Both the position numbers and the translations under genes were made by a program. Shown here in pieces: positions 10,150 through 21,743 of a stretch of DNA of 64,000 nucleotides. The stretch comes from Trichococcus sp. K1Tr (GTDB taxonomy: Bacteria > Bacillota > Bacilli > Lactobacillales > Aerococcaceae), in NCBI RefSeq assembly GCF_028309625.1, contig NZ_JAQMHR010000001.1, positions 124,001 to 188,000 of the forward strand. Direction: 5' to 3'. Positions within the stretch are counted from its first letter, which is position 1, and each line of letters opens with the position of its first letter. A model generated the notes under the pieces. That model searched no databases and had not been told where the DNA came from. It was given only the letters and a program-made list of their open reading frames with translations.

Positions 10150-13100
10150 ATGGCATTATCGAAACATGAATTGTTCCAGCAGATGCTGGAACAGATAAAT
10201 CTGCATCACAAGCCGGAGTACCTGCCGTATTTTGAAAACGGGGAAATCGAACAGGTCATCGTGCATAAAAAGTCCAAATTATGGTCATTCCAGTTCGTTT
10301 TTGACAACGTCCTGCCTTTCGAAGTGTTCAATGCTTTGATGAACCACATGAAAATAAAATTCCAATCTATCGCCACGATCGATTTTCAGATCAAAACAAG
10401 GAAACCGATCCTGACCAACGAGAGCATCCTGGATTATTGGGAAACGGTCGTCCAGCGCAGCAACATATCCTCGCCGCTGGTCCAGACGCTTTTTGCTAAA
10501 CATACGCCAGTCGTCTTGAACAACAAAGTCGTGATCAATGTTGAAAATGAAATAACCAAAAATCATTTGGCGGATAACTACCTATCGGTGATCCAACAGA
10601 ATTATCTGGTCTTGGGGTTCCCCAGTTTCCAAATCATGATTGAAGTGGACGAGGAAGCATCCGAAGCCAGAATGGCGCAATATCTGGCAAGGAAACAAGA
10701 GCAGGATGAAATGTTGGTCAAACAAGCAGAAGAAGCCATCAAACAAAACCAACAGGACAGACAACGCAGTGACGGCTCGCAATCGAAAGCAGGCAACAAC
10801 GGCCCCTTGCTGATCGGCAGACAGATTTCAGGCAAGGAAGAAATCAAACAGATGGCTTCGATCACTGAAGAAGAGCGTTCCGTGGTCATTGAAGGCTACA
10901 TTTTTGACAGCGAAATCCGGGAACTGCGCTCCGGCCGGAAACTGCTCGTATTCAAAATGACGGATTACACTTCCTCGTTTTCAGTGAAGTTGTTCTCGTC
11001 GAATGAAACAGATGAACAGAATTTCGAGTTGGTCAAAAAAGGCATCTGGGTGCGCGTCCGCGGGAGTGTCCAAGAAGACACGTTCATGCGTGACTTGGTT
11101 GTGAATGGCCGCGACGTCAATGAGGTGGCGCATGCGGAACGGAAAGATCGTGCGCCCGAAGATGAAAAAAGAGTCGAATTGCATCTGCACTCAAATATGA
11201 GTCAGATGGATGCCACCAATGGCATCGGCGATTTTGTCAAACAAGCAGCCAAATGGGGACACAAAGCCATCGCGCTGACTGACCATGCCGCCGCGCAAGG
11301 CTATCCCGACGCCCATGCAGCCGGAAAAGCGAATAATGTGAAAATATTGTACGGTATTGAAGCGTACGTCGTCGATGACGGTGTTCCGATTGCCTATAAT
11401 CCGGTCCATGAAGATCTCAGCGAAGCAATCTATGTCGTATTCGACGTGGAAACGACGGGCTTGTCTGCAGTTTACGACAAAATCATCGAGCTGGCTGCCG
11501 TAAAAATGTACAAAGGAAATGTCATTGAGACATTCGAAGAGTTCATCAATCCGGGTCATCCGTTGTCGCAGACGACCATCCAATTGACCGGCATAACCGA
11601 TGACATGGTGCGCGACTCCAAACCGGAAAAAACGGTGTTGGAGGCATTCACGGCATTCTCTGAGGGTTCCATTCTCGTAGCCCATAATGCCAGTTTTGAC
11701 ATGGGCTTCCTGAACAACAGTTATGAACGCCATGGCATGCCAGAAGCGCCGCAACCGGTGATCGACACCTTGGAGATGTCCCGTTTCCTGCATCCGCAAT
11801 TGAAATCCCATCGTTTGAATACATTAGCGAAACGCTATGGTGTCGGCTTGGAACAGCATCACCGAGCAGTTTATGATTCCGAAACAACAGGGGCACTCTG
11901 CTGGATATTCCTGAAGGAAGCACGCGAAGATCATAACATCCTGTTTCATGATGAACTCAACAAATACATTGGCGGCGGCGATTCTTATAAACGGGCACGG
12001 CCGTTCCACGCAACAATTTTGGCAAAAAATCAAGATGGATTGAAGGACCTGTTCAAAATCATTTCCGCTTCGAATATCGAGTATTATTACCGGACACCGC
12101 GCCTTCCGCGCAGCGTCCTGCAAGCAATCCGGGGAAACTTATTGATCGGTTCTGCCTGCAGCGAAGGCGAGATATTTGAAGCGATGATGCAAAAAGGGGC
12201 AGAGGTAGCAAAAGAGAAAGCCAAGTTCTACGATTACATCGAAGTCATGCCGAAAGAGGTTTATGCCCCGCTCATCACGAAGGAATTAGTCAAGAATGAA
12301 AGCGACCTGGAGGAGATCATCACCCAAATCGTCGCCATCGGGGATGAACTCGGCAAGACGGTCGTCGCAACCGGAAATGTCCATTACCTGAACAAAGAGG
12401 ACGCCATCTACCGGGAAATATTGATCGGTTCCCTGAAGGTGAACCAAGGCAAGATCCTGCATATGCCGGAAGCCCATTTCCGGACGACAGATGAGATGCT
12501 CGACTGCTTCTCCTTCCTGGGCAAAGAAAAAGCCAAGGAAATCGTTGTTTATAATACCCAGAAAATCGCTGACAGCACGGAAGTGATCGTGCCGATCAAA
12601 GACCAATTGTATACACCCAACATGGAAGGTGCGAATGAGGAAGTCACGCGACTTTCCTACGATGAGGCTAAGCGTCTATATGGCGAAGAACTTCCTGAGC
12701 TGGTCGAAAAGAGACTGGAGAAAGAGCTCAACTCGATCATCGGCAACGGCTTCTCGGTAATCTATCTGATTTCCCAAAAATTGGTGCTGAAGAGCAACCA
12801 GGACGGTTACTTGGTAGGGTCCCGGGGCTCGGTAGGCTCAAGTTTTGTAGCCACCATGACCGGGATAACGGAAGTCAACCCTTTGCCGCCGCATTACCGC
12901 TGTCCGGAATGCAAATATTCCTATTTCTATGAAGATGGATCGATCGGTTCCGGCTACGACTTGGAAAAGAAGGACTGCCCGAAATGCGGGGCGGACATGG
13001 ACCGCGACGGCCACGATATCCCATTCGAAACGTTCCTTGGTTTCTACGGAGACAAAGTACCCGATATCGACTTGAACTTCTCAGGGGAATATCAAGCACA

Positions 13101-14487
13101 TGCCCATGCCTACACGAAGGAGCTCTTCGGGGAGGAGTATGTGTACCGTGCCGGGACGATAGGTACGGTAGCGGACAAGACGGCCTTTGGATATGTGAAA
13201 GCCTATGAGCGGGATCACAACTTCAGATTCTCATCAGCGGAAATCGATCGGTTGGCAAAAGGCTGCACCGGCGTCAAACGGACGACAGGACAGCATCCCG
13301 GCGGCATCATCGTCATTCCGGACTATATGGATGTCTACGATTTTACGCCCATCCAGTTTCCGGCCGATGCCCAGGATTCTGAGTGGAAAACGACCCACTT
13401 CGACTTCCACTCGATCCATGATAACGTGCTGAAATTGGACATACTTGGACACGATGATCCGACCGTTATCCGGATGCTGCAGGATCTGTCCGGGATCGAT
13501 CCGCAAACAATCCCGCCCAATGATCCGGATGTCATGAAAATATTCAGTGGCACCGAGGTGTTGGGCATCACGCCGGACCAGATATTCAGTAAAACCGGAA
13601 CACTCGGAATACCTGAATTTGGAACGCGCTTTGTCCGGGGGATGCTTGAGCAGACGAGTCCGAACACCTTTGCGGAGTTGCTGCAGATTTCGGGCCTTTC
13701 CCATGGGACCGATGTCTATCTGGGCAATGCCGAAACGCTTATCCGCGAGAACAACATCCCGCTGGCGGACGTTATCGGCTGTCGTGATGACATCATGGTA
13801 TATCTGATCCATCACGGTATGGATGACGGTCTGGCCTTCAAAATCATGGAGAGTGTCCGTAAAGGGAAAGGAATCCCTGATGATTGGCAGGCGGAGATGC
13901 GTGCTAAGGAAATACCTGAATGGTATATCCAATCGTGCCTGAAGATCAAATACATGTTCCCGAAAGCCCATGCGGCGGCGTACGTACTGATGGCTTTGCG
14001 CGTCGCTTATTTCAAAGTGCACCAGCCGATCCGTTATTACTGTGCTTTCTTCTCCGTGCGCGCGCAGGACTTCGATTTGGTCGCGATGACGCAAGGGAAA
14101 GAAATGATAAAGACCCGCATGAAAGAAATCATGGATAAGGGTTTGGAAGCTTCGGTCAAGGAAAAAAGTTTGCTGACCGTATTGGAATTGGCGAACGAAA
14201 TGGTCGAGCGCGGTTTCACCTTCAAGATGGTCGATCTCGATAAATCGCACGCCAATAATTTTGTGATCGAAGGGGATACGCTGATTGCGCCATTCCGGGC
14301 CATCCCGGGATTGGGAGGCAACGTGGCGAACCAGATCGTTCAAGCGAGGGAAAACCAACCGTTCCTGTCCAAAGAAGACTTGGCAACGAGAGGGAAGGTT
14401 TCGAAGACGATCATCGATTACATGAATGAAAATGGCGTGTTGAAAAACTTGCCTGACGAAAATCAACTTTCTTTATTTGATTTTTAG
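10150..14487 (+). CDS. polC: DNA polymerase III alpha subunit, Gram-positive PolC type
   Basis: The 1445-residue replicative polymerase with built-in proofreading. Order: N-terminal domains, OB fold, PHP domain ([12 protein letters not shown] near 345) interrupted by a DnaQ-like 3'-5' exonuclease (VVFDVETTG near 430), a Cys4 zinc module (CPECKYS and CPKCGAD, about 918-950), the polymerase active site with [10 protein letters not shown] near 973, and a C-terminal HhH region. I start at ATG 10150 behind GAAGGAGAGAT. It directly follows rseP; proS, which often lies between these genes in relatives, is absent here. Confidence 0.97.
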   Translation: MALSKHELFQQMLEQINLHHKPEYLPYFENGEIEQVIVHKKSKLWSFQFVFDNVLPFEVFNALMNHMKIKFQSIATIDFQIKTRKPILTNESILDYWETVVQRSNISSPLVQTLFAKHTPVVLNNKVVINVENEITKNHLADNYLSVIQQNYLVLGFPSFQIMIEVDEEASEARMAQYLARKQEQDEMLVKQAEEAIKQNQQDRQRSDGSQSKAGNNGPLLIGRQISGKEEIKQMASITEEERSVVIEGYIFDSEIRELRSGRKLLVFKMTDYTSSFSVKLFSSNETDEQNFELVKKGIWVRVRGSVQEDTFMRDLVVNGRDVNEVAHAERKDRAPEDEKRVELHLHSNMSQMDATNGIGDFVKQAAKWGHKAIALTDHAAAQGYPDAHAAGKANNVKILYGIEAYVVDDGVPIAYNPVHEDLSEAIYVVFDVETTGLSAVYDKIIELAAVKMYKGNVIETFEEFINPGHPLSQTTIQLTGITDDMVRDSKPEKTVLEAFTAFSEGSILVAHNASFDMGFLNNSYERHGMPEAPQPVIDTLEMSRFLHPQLKSHRLNTLAKRYGVGLEQHHRAVYDSETTGALCWIFLKEAREDHNILFHDELNKYIGGGDSYKRARPFHATILAKNQDGLKDLFKIISASNIEYYYRTPRLPRSVLQAIRGNLLIGSACSEGEIFEAMMQKGAEVAKEKAKFYDYIEVMPKEVYAPLITKELVKNESDLEEIITQIVAIGDELGKTVVATGNVHYLNKEDAIYREILIGSLKVNQGKILHMPEAHFRTTDEMLDCFSFLGKEKAKEIVVYNTQKIADSTEVIVPIKDQLYTPNMEGANEEVTRLSYDEAKRLYGEELPELVEKRLEKELNSIIGNGFSVIYLISQKLVLKSNQDGYLVGSRGSVGSSFVATMTGITEVNPLPPHYRCPECKYSYFYEDGSIGSGYDLEKKDCPKCGADMDRDGHDIPFETFLGFYGDKVPDIDLNFSGEYQAHAHAYTKELFGEEYVYRAGTIGTVADKTAFGYVKAYERDHNFRFSSAEIDRLAKGCTGVKRTTGQHPGGIIVIPDYMDVYDFTPIQFPADAQDSEWKTTHFDFHSIHDNVLKLDILGHDDPTVIRMLQDLSGIDPQTIPPNDPDVMKIFSGTEVLGITPDQIFSKTGTLGIPEFGTRFVRGMLEQTSPNTFAELLQISGLSHGTDVYLGNAETLIRENNIPLADVIGCRDDIMVYLIHHGMDDGLAFKIMESVRKGKGIPDDWQAEMRAKEIPEWYIQSCLKIKYMFPKAHAAAYVLMALRVAYFKVHQPIRYYCAFFSVRAQDFDLVAMTQGKEMIKTRMKEIMDKGLEASVKEKSLLTVLELANEMVERGFTFKMVDLDKSHANNFVIEGDTLIAPFRAIPGLGGNVANQIVQARENQPFLSKEDLATRGKVSKTIIDYMNENGVLKNLPDENQLSLFDF

Positions 14488-14524
14488 GGGAAGGCTATTC
14501 CAAAGCCATTAGATTGGTAAGTCC

Positions 14525-14553
14525 TTGCATTTACTGACACAATGGTGTATGAT
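14525..14553 (+). promoter_or_regulatory. sigma-A promoter of the rimP-nusA-infB operon
   Basis: TTGCAT (14525-14530), 17-bp spacer, TATGAT (14548-14553). Transcription would start near 14560, about 100 nt before rimP and directly upstream of the leader hairpin. Confidence 0.8.
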
Positions 14554-14577
14554 TATATGAGAATAAGTCGTCGGATG

Positions 14578-14604
14578 GAGTGAGCGGAAACGCTCACTCT
14601 TTTT
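14578..14604 (+). terminator. Leader attenuator of the rimP operon
   Basis: A perfect 9-bp stem GAGTGAGCG/CGCTCACTC closed by a GAAA (GNRA) tetraloop and followed by five T. It starts roughly 20 nt into the transcript. Because it lies between promoter and first gene, it should act as an attenuator of a message that encodes NusA, itself a termination factor. Confidence 0.8.
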
Positions 14605-14657
14605 ACGCAGTCAGCCAATGTATGACAGTGGTGTAGGATTGATAAAGGAGGATTTCT

Positions 14658-15131
14658 GTGAGTCGTGTAGTAGATGAAGTTCGGGTAGTGGTTCAACCAA
14701 TAGTTGATGAACAGAATTTAGAATTAGTGGATATGGAGTTTTTGAAGGAAGGGAAAAACTGGTTTCTCAGAATCTATATAGATAAACCAGGCGGCATCGA
14801 TATCGAGGAGTGTGCATTGATCAGCGAAAAAGTCAGTGAAGCTTTGGATGCCATCGACCCGGATCCGATCCCGCAAGCGTATTTCCTGGAGGTGTCCTCA
14901 CCAGGCGCAGAGCGTCCATTAAAGACTGAAGCAGATATGCAGAATGCCATCGGTAAATACGTGCATCTGTCCTTCTATCAAGCAATTGATGGTGAGAAGT
15001 TCTACGAAGGAACGTTGAAGGAATTAAATGACGAATCCGTCGTATTGACGATCAGAATCAAAACAAGAACAAAAGATATCGAAATCGAAAGAAAACAGAT
15101 CGCAAACGCAAGATTGGCTATCCAATTTTAA
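14658..15131 (+). CDS. rimP: Ribosome maturation factor RimP
   Basis: A 157-residue protein needed for 30S subunit maturation. The N-terminal domain carries LVDMEFLKEG and the conserved YFLEVSSPGAERPL (about residues 74-87); the C-terminal SH3-like domain follows. The start is GTG 14658 behind AAAGGAGGATTTCT. It is the first gene of rimP-nusA-rnpM-ylxQ-infB-rbfA. Confidence 0.96.
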   Translation: MSRVVDEVRVVVQPIVDEQNLELVDMEFLKEGKNWFLRIYIDKPGGIDIEECALISEKVSEALDAIDPDPIPQAYFLEVSSPGAERPLKTEADMQNAIGKYVHLSFYQAIDGEKFYEGTLKELNDESVVLTIRIKTRTKDIEIERKQIANARLAIQF

Positions 15132-15162
15132 TCATTTTTTGAGATAGGAGTGAAGAAATAAT

Positions 15163-16464
15163 ATGAGCAAAGAAATGTTAAGTGCTCTTGAAGTGTTGGA
15201 AAAAGACAAAGGTATTTCAAAAGAGATTGTCATCAGTGCGTTGGAAGCTGCGCTTGTGTCTGCATACAAACGTAATTATGGTCAGGCCCAAAACGTTGAA
15301 GTGGAATTCGATACGAAAAAAGGGGACATCCATGTCTACGCTGTCAAAGAAGTAGTGGATATGGTGTTTGATTCGACTTTGGAAGTAAGTCTGGAGGATG
15401 CTCTGCAGATCAACAAAGCATACGAATTAGGCGACAAAATTCGTTTTGAGGTCACTCCCAAAGATTTTGGACGGATTGCCGCTCAGACAGCTAAGCAAGT
15501 CATCATGCAGCGTATCCGTGAAGCGGAACGCAGCATCGTCTACAATCAATTTATCGCATATGAGAATGACATTTTGACGGGTGTCGTCGAAAGAATGGAC
15601 AGCCGTTACATTTATGTGAGCCTTGGGAAAATTGAAGCGGTATTGTCTAAGCAGGAGCAGATTCCGAATGAAACGTTCCAGCCGCACGACCGCATCAAAG
15701 TGTACATCACAAAGGTCGAAAACACTTCAAAAGGGCCGCAAGTTTTTGTCAGCCGCAGTCATCCCGACTTGCTGAAGCGCTTGTTTGAGCAAGAGGTTCC
15801 TGAAATCTTCGACGGCGTTGTCGAAATCGTCTCGATCGCACGTGAAGCCGGAGACCGTTCAAAAGTAGCCGTGCGCTCCCGCGATAAGAACGTCGACCCT
15901 GTCGGCACCTGCGTAGGCCCAAGAGGCCAACGTGTCCAAGCGATCGTAAACGAATTGCGCGGAGAAAACATGGATATCGTTGAATGGAACGAAGATCCGT
16001 CGATCTACATTGGAAATGCATTGAATCCGGCACAAGTCGTGAAGGTGGATTTCCATCAGGCAGACGGCAGTTGCACAGTCATCGTTCCTGATTATCAGCT
16101 ATCATTGGCAATCGGTAAAAAAGGTCAAAATGCGCGCTTAGCGGCTAAATTGACAGGCTATAAAATCGATATCAAGTCCGAAACAGAGTATAATAAGTTA
16201 TTGATGGAATCCGGTGCTCAAGAAGTTGCAGCAGATGAAGAAGACGCTGATGCAATCCATTCCTTCGCTGGCTTGGATAAGATATTTACGGCTGAGGAAG
16301 TCGCTGAAGATATCGCTGTTCCAGCTGACGAAACGGATTATACGGAAGAATACGAAAACGATGAAAAAATCCTTGATCCTGAAGATGTAGAGCAGCTGAT
16401 CTCGGAAGTCGAGACAGATCCGGAACAAAGCTATGATGAATTAGCAGAGGACTATCAAGACTAA
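15163..16464 (+). CDS. nusA: Transcription termination/antitermination factor NusA
   Basis: A 433-residue protein: N-terminal RNAP-binding domain, S1 domain (about 135-200), KH domains (VGTCVGPRGQRVQAIVNEL near 250 and AIGKKGQNARLAAKL near 315), then a very acidic C-terminal tail (about 350-433). NusA binds RNA polymerase and modulates pausing and intrinsic termination. It lies between rimP and rnpM. The tail is the part most variable among relatives. Confidence 0.97.
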   Translation: MSKEMLSALEVLEKDKGISKEIVISALEAALVSAYKRNYGQAQNVEVEFDTKKGDIHVYAVKEVVDMVFDSTLEVSLEDALQINKAYELGDKIRFEVTPKDFGRIAAQTAKQVIMQRIREAERSIVYNQFIAYENDILTGVVERMDSRYIYVSLGKIEAVLSKQEQIPNETFQPHDRIKVYITKVENTSKGPQVFVSRSHPDLLKRLFEQEVPEIFDGVVEIVSIAREAGDRSKVAVRSRDKNVDPVGTCVGPRGQRVQAIVNELRGENMDIVEWNEDPSIYIGNALNPAQVVKVDFHQADGSCTVIVPDYQLSLAIGKKGQNARLAAKLTGYKIDIKSETEYNKLLMESGAQEVAADEEDADAIHSFAGLDKIFTAEEVAEDIAVPADETDYTEEYENDEKILDPEDVEQLISEVETDPEQSYDELAEDYQD

Positions 16465-16482
16465 TCAGTGAGGTGAAGGTTA

Positions 16483-16767
16483 ATGAAGACAAGAAAAGTT
16501 CCGATGAGGAAATGCGTCGTCTCCAATGAGATGAAACCAAAAAAAGAATTGGTCCGAATCGTAAAAAATCAAGCAGGTGAAATCGCCATTGACCCTACCG
16601 GCCGCATGAATGGCCGTGGAGCCTATGTCTCTCTGGAACCTGCATTGGTGCAGAAGGCTTGGAAGCAACACATTTTGGACAAACACCTCGAGACCGCGAT
16701 CAGTGATGCGTTCTATCAAGAGTTGTTCGATTATGTCGAACACCAAAAAGCAAGGAGCTTATTATGA
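16483..16767 (+). CDS. rnpM: RNase P modulator RnpM (YlxR family)
   Basis: A 94-residue YlxR-family protein. The motif PMRKCVVSNEMKPKKELVRI and GRMNGRGAYVS are the family hallmarks. YlxR proteins bind RNA, and the Bacillus homologue has been reported to modulate RNase P, hence RnpM. The stop overlaps the start of the next gene as ATGA (16764-16767), so the two are translationally coupled. Confidence 0.93.
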   Translation: MKTRKVPMRKCVVSNEMKPKKELVRIVKNQAGEIAIDPTGRMNGRGAYVSLEPALVQKAWKQHILDKHLETAISDAFYQELFDYVEHQKARSLL

Positions 16768-17072
16768 CACCTGAAGATAAGATGTTGAATTTGCTGGGGT
16801 TGGCATTGCGCGCCGGCAAACTGATCACAGGTGAAGAAATGACCATCAAATCCATCCAAAAAAATGAAGCAGTCTTCGTCCTCTGTGCGACGGACTGCAG
16901 CGATAACACCAAAGAAAAATTAGAAAACAAATGCCGCTATTATGAAGTCCCGTTCCTGGTGCATTTCACTTCGGAACAAATCAGTCAAGCAATAGGCAAG
17001 TCCCGTTCCATTTGCGCCTTGACAGATAGAGGATTCGCCAAAAGTTTCATGCGGCTGAAAGGAACAAAGTAA
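16764..17072 (+). CDS. L7Ae-family ribosomal protein YlxQ
   Basis: A 102-residue L7Ae/L30e-fold RNA-binding protein of the YlxQ type. [16 protein letters not shown] near the N-terminus fits the family; such proteins recognise kink-turn RNA. The start overlaps the rnpM stop. The invariant nusA-rnpM-ylxQ-infB order supports the call. The precise role is unproven. Confidence 0.92.
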   Translation: MTPEDKMLNLLGLALRAGKLITGEEMTIKSIQKNEAVFVLCATDCSDNTKEKLENKCRYYEVPFLVHFTSEQISQAIGKSRSICALTDRGFAKSFMRLKGTK

Positions 17073-17094
17073 TGAGATAAGGGAAGGTGATGAC

Positions 17095-19548
17095 ATGGAA
17101 AAAAAACGTGTCTACGAGTATGCAAACGAACACAAAATATCCAGCAAAACGGTGTTGGATAAAGCAAAACAATTGGGGATCGATTATCATAGCCATATGT
17201 CAACCATGGAAGACGGAGACATCAAAAAGTTGAACCAATCCATCTCTTCCACTGCTGGGAATCAGGTTGCCAAGCCAAGTGCACCGCAATCCAATGCGAC
17301 ACAGAAAAAGCAACCAGCAGACAACAAAAAGGCGCCTGCAACCGGAACACATAAACCTACTGATAAGAGTGAACTGAGGAAAAAAACAGACATGAAAAAT
17401 AAACCATCGAATCCTTCTCCGAATCAAAAAAACGGTTCCGAAAATAAAGGACAAACAAGAAATACTGCAGAAAAGAATACAAATCGGCCGGCGCAAGCCA
17501 CAAGCCAAGCTGGACAAAATCGTCCAAATACTAAAATGAATCGAGTTGACTCTGTTTCGCCAAACAAATCAAATGACAAACCAGTGCAGAAAACTGCAAA
17601 CACGAATACTACTACCAATGCGCCAGCCAAATCAAGCCGTCCATCATACGGTCAAAATTCAGGCGGTTCCAATCCGCGCAGTCAAGGAAATCAAGGGAGA
17701 GGCAACAATCCCTACAACAAAAACAAACGTTCGAAGTTCAAAAAAGGCACGGCTAAGCAAGGACCTGCAGTACCACCACGCAAATTCCGTGAGTTACCGG
17801 AAACATTCGTCTATACAGACGGCATGAATGTAATGGAAGTTGCCAAAAAACTGCACCGTGAGCCGGCTGAAATAATCAAAAAGTTATTCCTGATGGGCAT
17901 CATGGTCACGCAAAACCAAGCATTAGGAAAAGATGCTTTGGAATTGTTGGCTACTGATTATGGCATCGAAGCCGAAGAAAAAATTGTTCAGGATATTTCC
18001 GATTTGGACAGCTATTTCGAAATCGAAGAAAATCCGGAAGAATTAGTTGCAAGACCTCCAGTTGTCACTATCATGGGTCACGTCGATCATGGTAAAACGA
18101 CGCTTTTGGATTCACTGCGCAACACGAACGTAATCCAAACCGAAGCAGGCGGAATCACGCAGCATATCGGTGCATATCAGGTCAAAATCGATGGCAAGCC
18201 GATCACGTTTTTGGATACACCAGGACATGCTGCCTTTACGACGATGCGTGCCCGCGGAGCGGATGTCACAGATATCACGATCATCGTTGTCGCGGCTGAC
18301 GACGGAGTGATGCCACAGACAATCGAAGCTATCAGCCACGCAAAAGCGGCTGATGTTCCCATCATCGTTGCCGTAAACAAAATCGACAAACCAACAGCAA
18401 ATCCAGATCGCGTAATGCAAGAATTATCCGATCAAGGTTTGGTTCCGGAAGCTTGGGGCGGCGAAACGATTTTCGTCAACATCTCAGCTAAATTCGGTCA
18501 AGGGATCGAAGAATTGTTGGAAATGATCTTGTTGGTTGCTGAGGTCCAGGAATTGAAAGCTAATCCGAATCGTTTAGCGATTGGTTCTGTTATCGAAGCC
18601 CGTTTGGATAAATCAAAAGGACCGATCGCTACCGTCTTGGTGCAATCAGGTACTTTGAAAATCGGCGATCCGATCGTAGTCGGTAATACGCATGGCCGTG
18701 TCCGCGTAATGACCAACGATCAAGGCAGACGCGTGAAAACGGCTGGACCTGCAATGCCAGTCGAAATCACAGGTTTGAATGCAGCACCGCAAGCCGGGGA
18801 TCACTTTGTTGTCTTTGAAGATGAGAAGACAGCGCGTCAAGCCGGTGAAGAACGTGCGAAACGTGCCCTTATGGAGCAACGTTCAACGCAGAATCGCGTG
18901 ACTTTGGACAACTTGTTCTCCAGCTTGAAAGACGGAGAACTTAAAGACGTCAATGTCATCATCAAGGCTGACGTGCAAGGTTCAGTTGAAGCCTTGGCTG
19001 CGAGCTTACAAAAAATCGAGGTAGAAGGTGTCCGCGTCAAGATCGTCCACTCGGCAGCAGGCGCAATCAACGAGAGTGACGTTACCTTGGCGGCAGCCAG
19101 CAACGCAATCATGATCGGATTCAACGTCCGTCCGACGCCTCAAGCGAAGATCCAAGCGGACAACGAGAATGTGGACATCCGTCTGCACCGTATCATCTAC
19201 AATGCCATCGATGAAATCGAAACAGCGATGAAGGGCATGCTGGATCCTGAATTCGAAGAGCAAGTAACCGGTCAAGCGCTTATCCGTGAGACCTATAAAG
19301 TTTCTAAAGTCGGCACAATCGGTGGAGCTTTCGTAACCGATGGCTACATCGGAAGAAGCAGCAGTATCCGTATCATCCGCGACAACATCGTCATTTTCGA
19401 CGGCAAACTTGCCAGCTTGAAACGATTCAAGGATGATGCCAAAGAAGTTAAAAAAGGCTTCGAATGTGGTGTGATGATCGAAGATTACAACGATATCCGC
19501 ATCGATGATGTCATCGAAGCGTACCATATGGTTGAAATCAAGAAATGA
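17095..19548 (+). CDS. infB: Translation initiation factor IF-2
   Basis: An 817-residue GTPase that places initiator tRNA on the ribosome. The N-terminus has an IF2_N motif ([20 protein letters not shown]), then about 150 residues of Asn/Lys/Pro/Gln-rich low complexity, a second IF2_N segment near 245, the G domain with GHVDHGKTT near 327, DTPGHAAF and NKIDKP, and the C-terminal tRNA-binding domains. The ATG lies 22 bp after ylxQ with GGGAAGGTGATGAC upstream. Length is normal. Confidence 0.98.
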   Translation: MEKKRVYEYANEHKISSKTVLDKAKQLGIDYHSHMSTMEDGDIKKLNQSISSTAGNQVAKPSAPQSNATQKKQPADNKKAPATGTHKPTDKSELRKKTDMKNKPSNPSPNQKNGSENKGQTRNTAEKNTNRPAQATSQAGQNRPNTKMNRVDSVSPNKSNDKPVQKTANTNTTTNAPAKSSRPSYGQNSGGSNPRSQGNQGRGNNPYNKNKRSKFKKGTAKQGPAVPPRKFRELPETFVYTDGMNVMEVAKKLHREPAEIIKKLFLMGIMVTQNQALGKDALELLATDYGIEAEEKIVQDISDLDSYFEIEENPEELVARPPVVTIMGHVDHGKTTLLDSLRNTNVIQTEAGGITQHIGAYQVKIDGKPITFLDTPGHAAFTTMRARGADVTDITIIVVAADDGVMPQTIEAISHAKAADVPIIVAVNKIDKPTANPDRVMQELSDQGLVPEAWGGETIFVNISAKFGQGIEELLEMILLVAEVQELKANPNRLAIGSVIEARLDKSKGPIATVLVQSGTLKIGDPIVVGNTHGRVRVMTNDQGRRVKTAGPAMPVEITGLNAAPQAGDHFVVFEDEKTARQAGEERAKRALMEQRSTQNRVTLDNLFSSLKDGELKDVNVIIKADVQGSVEALAASLQKIEVEGVRVKIVHSAAGAINESDVTLAAASNAIMIGFNVRPTPQAKIQADNENVDIRLHRIIYNAIDEIETAMKGMLDPEFEEQVTGQALIRETYKVSKVGTIGGAFVTDGYIGRSSSIRIIRDNIVIFDGKLASLKRFKDDAKEVKKGFECGVMIEDYNDIRIDDVIEAYHMVEIKK

Positions 19549-19586
19549 AGCGCCACAAAAATCGAACTAGTGAGAGGTGAACCGAA

Positions 19587-19943
19587 ATGGCTAATTTCAG
19601 AGCAGGAAGAATCAAACAAGAAATACAACGCGAAGTGAATGATATCCTGGCTAAGCGTGTAAAAGATCCGCGTGTTGCGAACGTAAACATCACTGATGTG
19701 GAAATCACCGGTGACTTGCAGCAAGCAACCATCTATTACAGTACATTGTCGGAACTTGCAAGCGATCGTGAAAAAACGCAACTAGGATTGGATAAGGCTA
19801 CTGGCCTTGTCCGCAAGGAACTTGGAACGCGTCTGACCCTTTACAAGACACCGGAATTGATCTTCAAACGAGATGAATCGGTGGCTTACGGCAGTAAGAT
19901 CGATGAATTGATCCGCAAAATGCATGAAGACGAAAAGAAATAA
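19587..19943 (+). CDS. rbfA: Ribosome-binding factor A
   Basis: A 118-residue KH-fold protein. [11 protein letters not shown] near residue 20 and [17 protein letters not shown] near 95 are RbfA signatures. It aids processing of 16S rRNA in the cold and 30S maturation. It is the last gene of the operon; a bidirectional terminator follows directly, so truB/ribF are not linked here. Confidence 0.96.
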   Translation: MANFRAGRIKQEIQREVNDILAKRVKDPRVANVNITDVEITGDLQQATIYYSTLSELASDREKTQLGLDKATGLVRKELGTRLTLYKTPELIFKRDESVAYGSKIDELIRKMHEDEKK

Positions 19944-19964
19944 ATTCCGCTAGTGTTGAAACAA

Positions 19965-20011
19965 ATAAAAGAATAGGGTTCCGGGATAAAACCGGAATCC
20001 TATTCTTTTAT
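19965..20011. terminator. Bidirectional terminator between rbfA and the C39-like gene
   Basis: A 20-bp stem (19965-19984 with 19992-20011) around a short loop, with A-rich and T-rich flanks on both strands. It contains the last codons and stop of the convergent peptidase gene. Confidence 0.85.
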
Positions 20012-20767
20012 CTGCATTTCTGCCTGATCGGGCGTCTCAGCCGCGATGTAGATGGCTTGTTTGCCCATTTGTTCCCAAGCCAGGGTAAAGTTCCGCCTGT
20101 CGACTTTCTGGTCCTTTTGGCCGTAGGGATTATTTATGTAAAGACTATCGGCGTCGTACCCGACAACCACAACGCTGTGCATGATGTAGCTGATGTTGAC
20201 CGGGCCTGTCGGCGTTTGCCACACTTCCAACGCATCATCGGGCAGGAAAGTTGTCGTCGTGACGACCCAAACAGGAAAGCCTCGGTCAAGGGCAGCAATG
20301 ACAGAAGAGAAGTCCTGTCCGCTGATATCCTCCACGTGATTGGATGGGATGTATTCGGCTGCCAATGACGCGATCGGGCCATGGTAGACGCAAAAACCGT
20401 AGTCCGATCCGGTCACATCGCCGACAAACCCCTTATTTGGATTGCCGTGCAGCCCGTTTTCGTAGTAGATCGGAACCACTGGGAGCCTGTCGGCGAGATC
20501 GTTTTTCGTGACCGGTATTTCGTTGTACTGCAGGATCATGGCAAGGGCGGTGACTTCGCAGCCGAGCAGCAGGGCAGGCGGATCCAATTGATTCAGGAGC
20601 GGCACATCCAGCCGCACTAAAACCGCAGGTTCGGTTTGCAGGGGCATGGCGGATTCTGCGGTCACTTCTTCGGATTCATCGGGTCTCATTGGAATGAGAC
20701 TCAGCGGTAAAAGAGTGAGTAATATGCCAGAAAATAGCGTTATGTTGTTGAGCCTGCCTTTTTTCAT
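20000..20767 (-). CDS. C39-like cysteine peptidase family protein (YvpB-type), membrane-anchored or secreted
   Basis: A 255-residue protein with an N-terminal hydrophobic signal/anchor (about 8-26) and a C39_2-type papain-like domain. Candidate catalytic residues are Cys70 in LLGCEVTALAM, His197 in YIMHSVVVVGYD and Asn212/213 in INNPYG. The relation is to Bacillus YvpB rather than bacteriocin-transporter C39 domains; the substrate is unknown. An AAGGAGAATCAGG site precedes the ATG at 20767. Its 3' end lies inside the terminator shared with rbfA. Confidence 0.8.
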   Translation of the reverse strand: MKKGRLNNITLFSGILLTLLPLSLIPMRPDESEEVTAESAMPLQTEPAVLVRLDVPLLNQLDPPALLLGCEVTALAMILQYNEIPVTKNDLADRLPVVPIYYENGLHGNPNKGFVGDVTGSDYGFCVYHGPIASLAAEYIPSNHVEDISGQDFSSVIAALDRGFPVWVVTTTTFLPDDALEVWQTPTGPVNISYIMHSVVVVGYDADSLYINNPYGQKDQKVDRRNFTLAWEQMGKQAIYIAAETPDQAEMQIKE

Positions 20768-21045
20768 CCTGATTCTCCTTGTCCGGCATGCCTGGCTGCG
20801 CTTTTCAATCCTCTACACACTTATATTTTAGCATATTCCGCGATGCAGACCGATTGAAATGTCCTGTTGCGACAGCGTGACAGTAAAGCATATGGGCCAT
20901 GCGTTCGCCGGATGGCAAATGCCATAAAAAAATGATTCGCGTGCCTGAAAGGCTTGACCTAGCCTAGCTTTTTTGGCAATAATGAAAGCAGTCAGATTGA
21001 AGAGGAATGGACAACAGAAAGGTTGTCTGATGGAGGATATAAAAT
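20768..21045. other. Divergent intergenic region, no gene seen
   Basis: 278 bp between the C39-like gene and the next gene. I see no open frame of note, no strong promoter and no repeat. A short AGGTTGTCTGATGGAGG ribosome-site region lies at its right end. Confidence 0.5.
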
Positions 21046-21615
21046 ATGATTTGGAGTAAAATGAAGCAGCAGTTGGAGAATTTCCTCGCGCCGGCGTTGG
21101 CGGGCAGAGTGGGGTATTTATCCACCAGCTATCGCTATACACCCGATAAAAACGGCCAGTGCTGCATCGCCGTGGACAATAAAAAAATCTTCAATATGAA
21201 GGACGGAACAACAGGAATAAAGTGGTACCAGTCGGAACAGGATATCAAAAATGATCCCGCACTCGTAATTCCACTCAGTGACGCCGAAATTGAGCATATC
21301 CGGATGGAAACCGGCGGAAAAGTCCCGGAAGAACGGTTGGCAGTGATTGCGAGGGACCGCAAACTGTTGGCCTACGCGAAGGAAACAATGGCTGCCCAGG
21401 TGGCCTTAAGCAAAGCCGATTTCTACAAAACCGCAAATGTTTTTCTGACCCAACCCATCGAAGCCAGCCTTGCCAGCACGGACATCCTGTTGAACTGCTT
21501 GGCCTTGCTGGACAGGCGCGTCGGCAAAAAGCGGATCATGGATATGGAAAAATCAGTGAAAATGAAGCATCCGATTGTGCAATACTTCTATAGGTTAAGG
21601 CGCAATACTATATAG
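21046..21615 (+). CDS. Conserved hypothetical protein, SF0329-like
   Basis: A 189-residue soluble protein behind ATGGAGGATATAAAAT. No signal peptide or membrane helix is visible. The opening (MIWSKMKQQLENFLAPALAGRV) and the TSYRYTPDKNGQCCIAVD stretch remind me of the SF0329 family of small proteins of unknown function; this is recall, not a search. The C-terminal half is basic. It is a single gene ended by a strong terminator. Confidence 0.6.
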   Translation: MIWSKMKQQLENFLAPALAGRVGYLSTSYRYTPDKNGQCCIAVDNKKIFNMKDGTTGIKWYQSEQDIKNDPALVIPLSDAEIEHIRMETGGKVPEERLAVIARDRKLLAYAKETMAAQVALSKADFYKTANVFLTQPIEASLASTDILLNCLALLDRRVGKKRIMDMEKSVKMKHPIVQYFYRLRRNTI

Positions 21616-21673
21616 TCTCAGTTGGAGAATCCAATATCCATGCATGCCATCGGGAAAAACAGCTGTCAGATAC

Positions 21674-21718
21674 AAAAAAGGAGCCGCTCAGGTGATTGGC
21701 CTGAGCGGCTCCTTTTTT
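21674..21718. terminator. Bidirectional terminator
   Basis: A 13-bp perfect stem GGAGCCGCTCAGG/CCTGAGCGGCTCC flanked by A6 and T6, serving the SF0329-like gene and the convergent permease. Confidence 0.92.
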
Positions 21719-21743
21719 GCGTCTATGCGTTTAAAAGTAACGT

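Noticed and set aside
13234-14466. A 410-codon minus-strand open frame inside polC
   Set aside because: It runs antisense to a fully conserved polymerase region and has no ribosome site or recognisable domain; it reflects codon bias.
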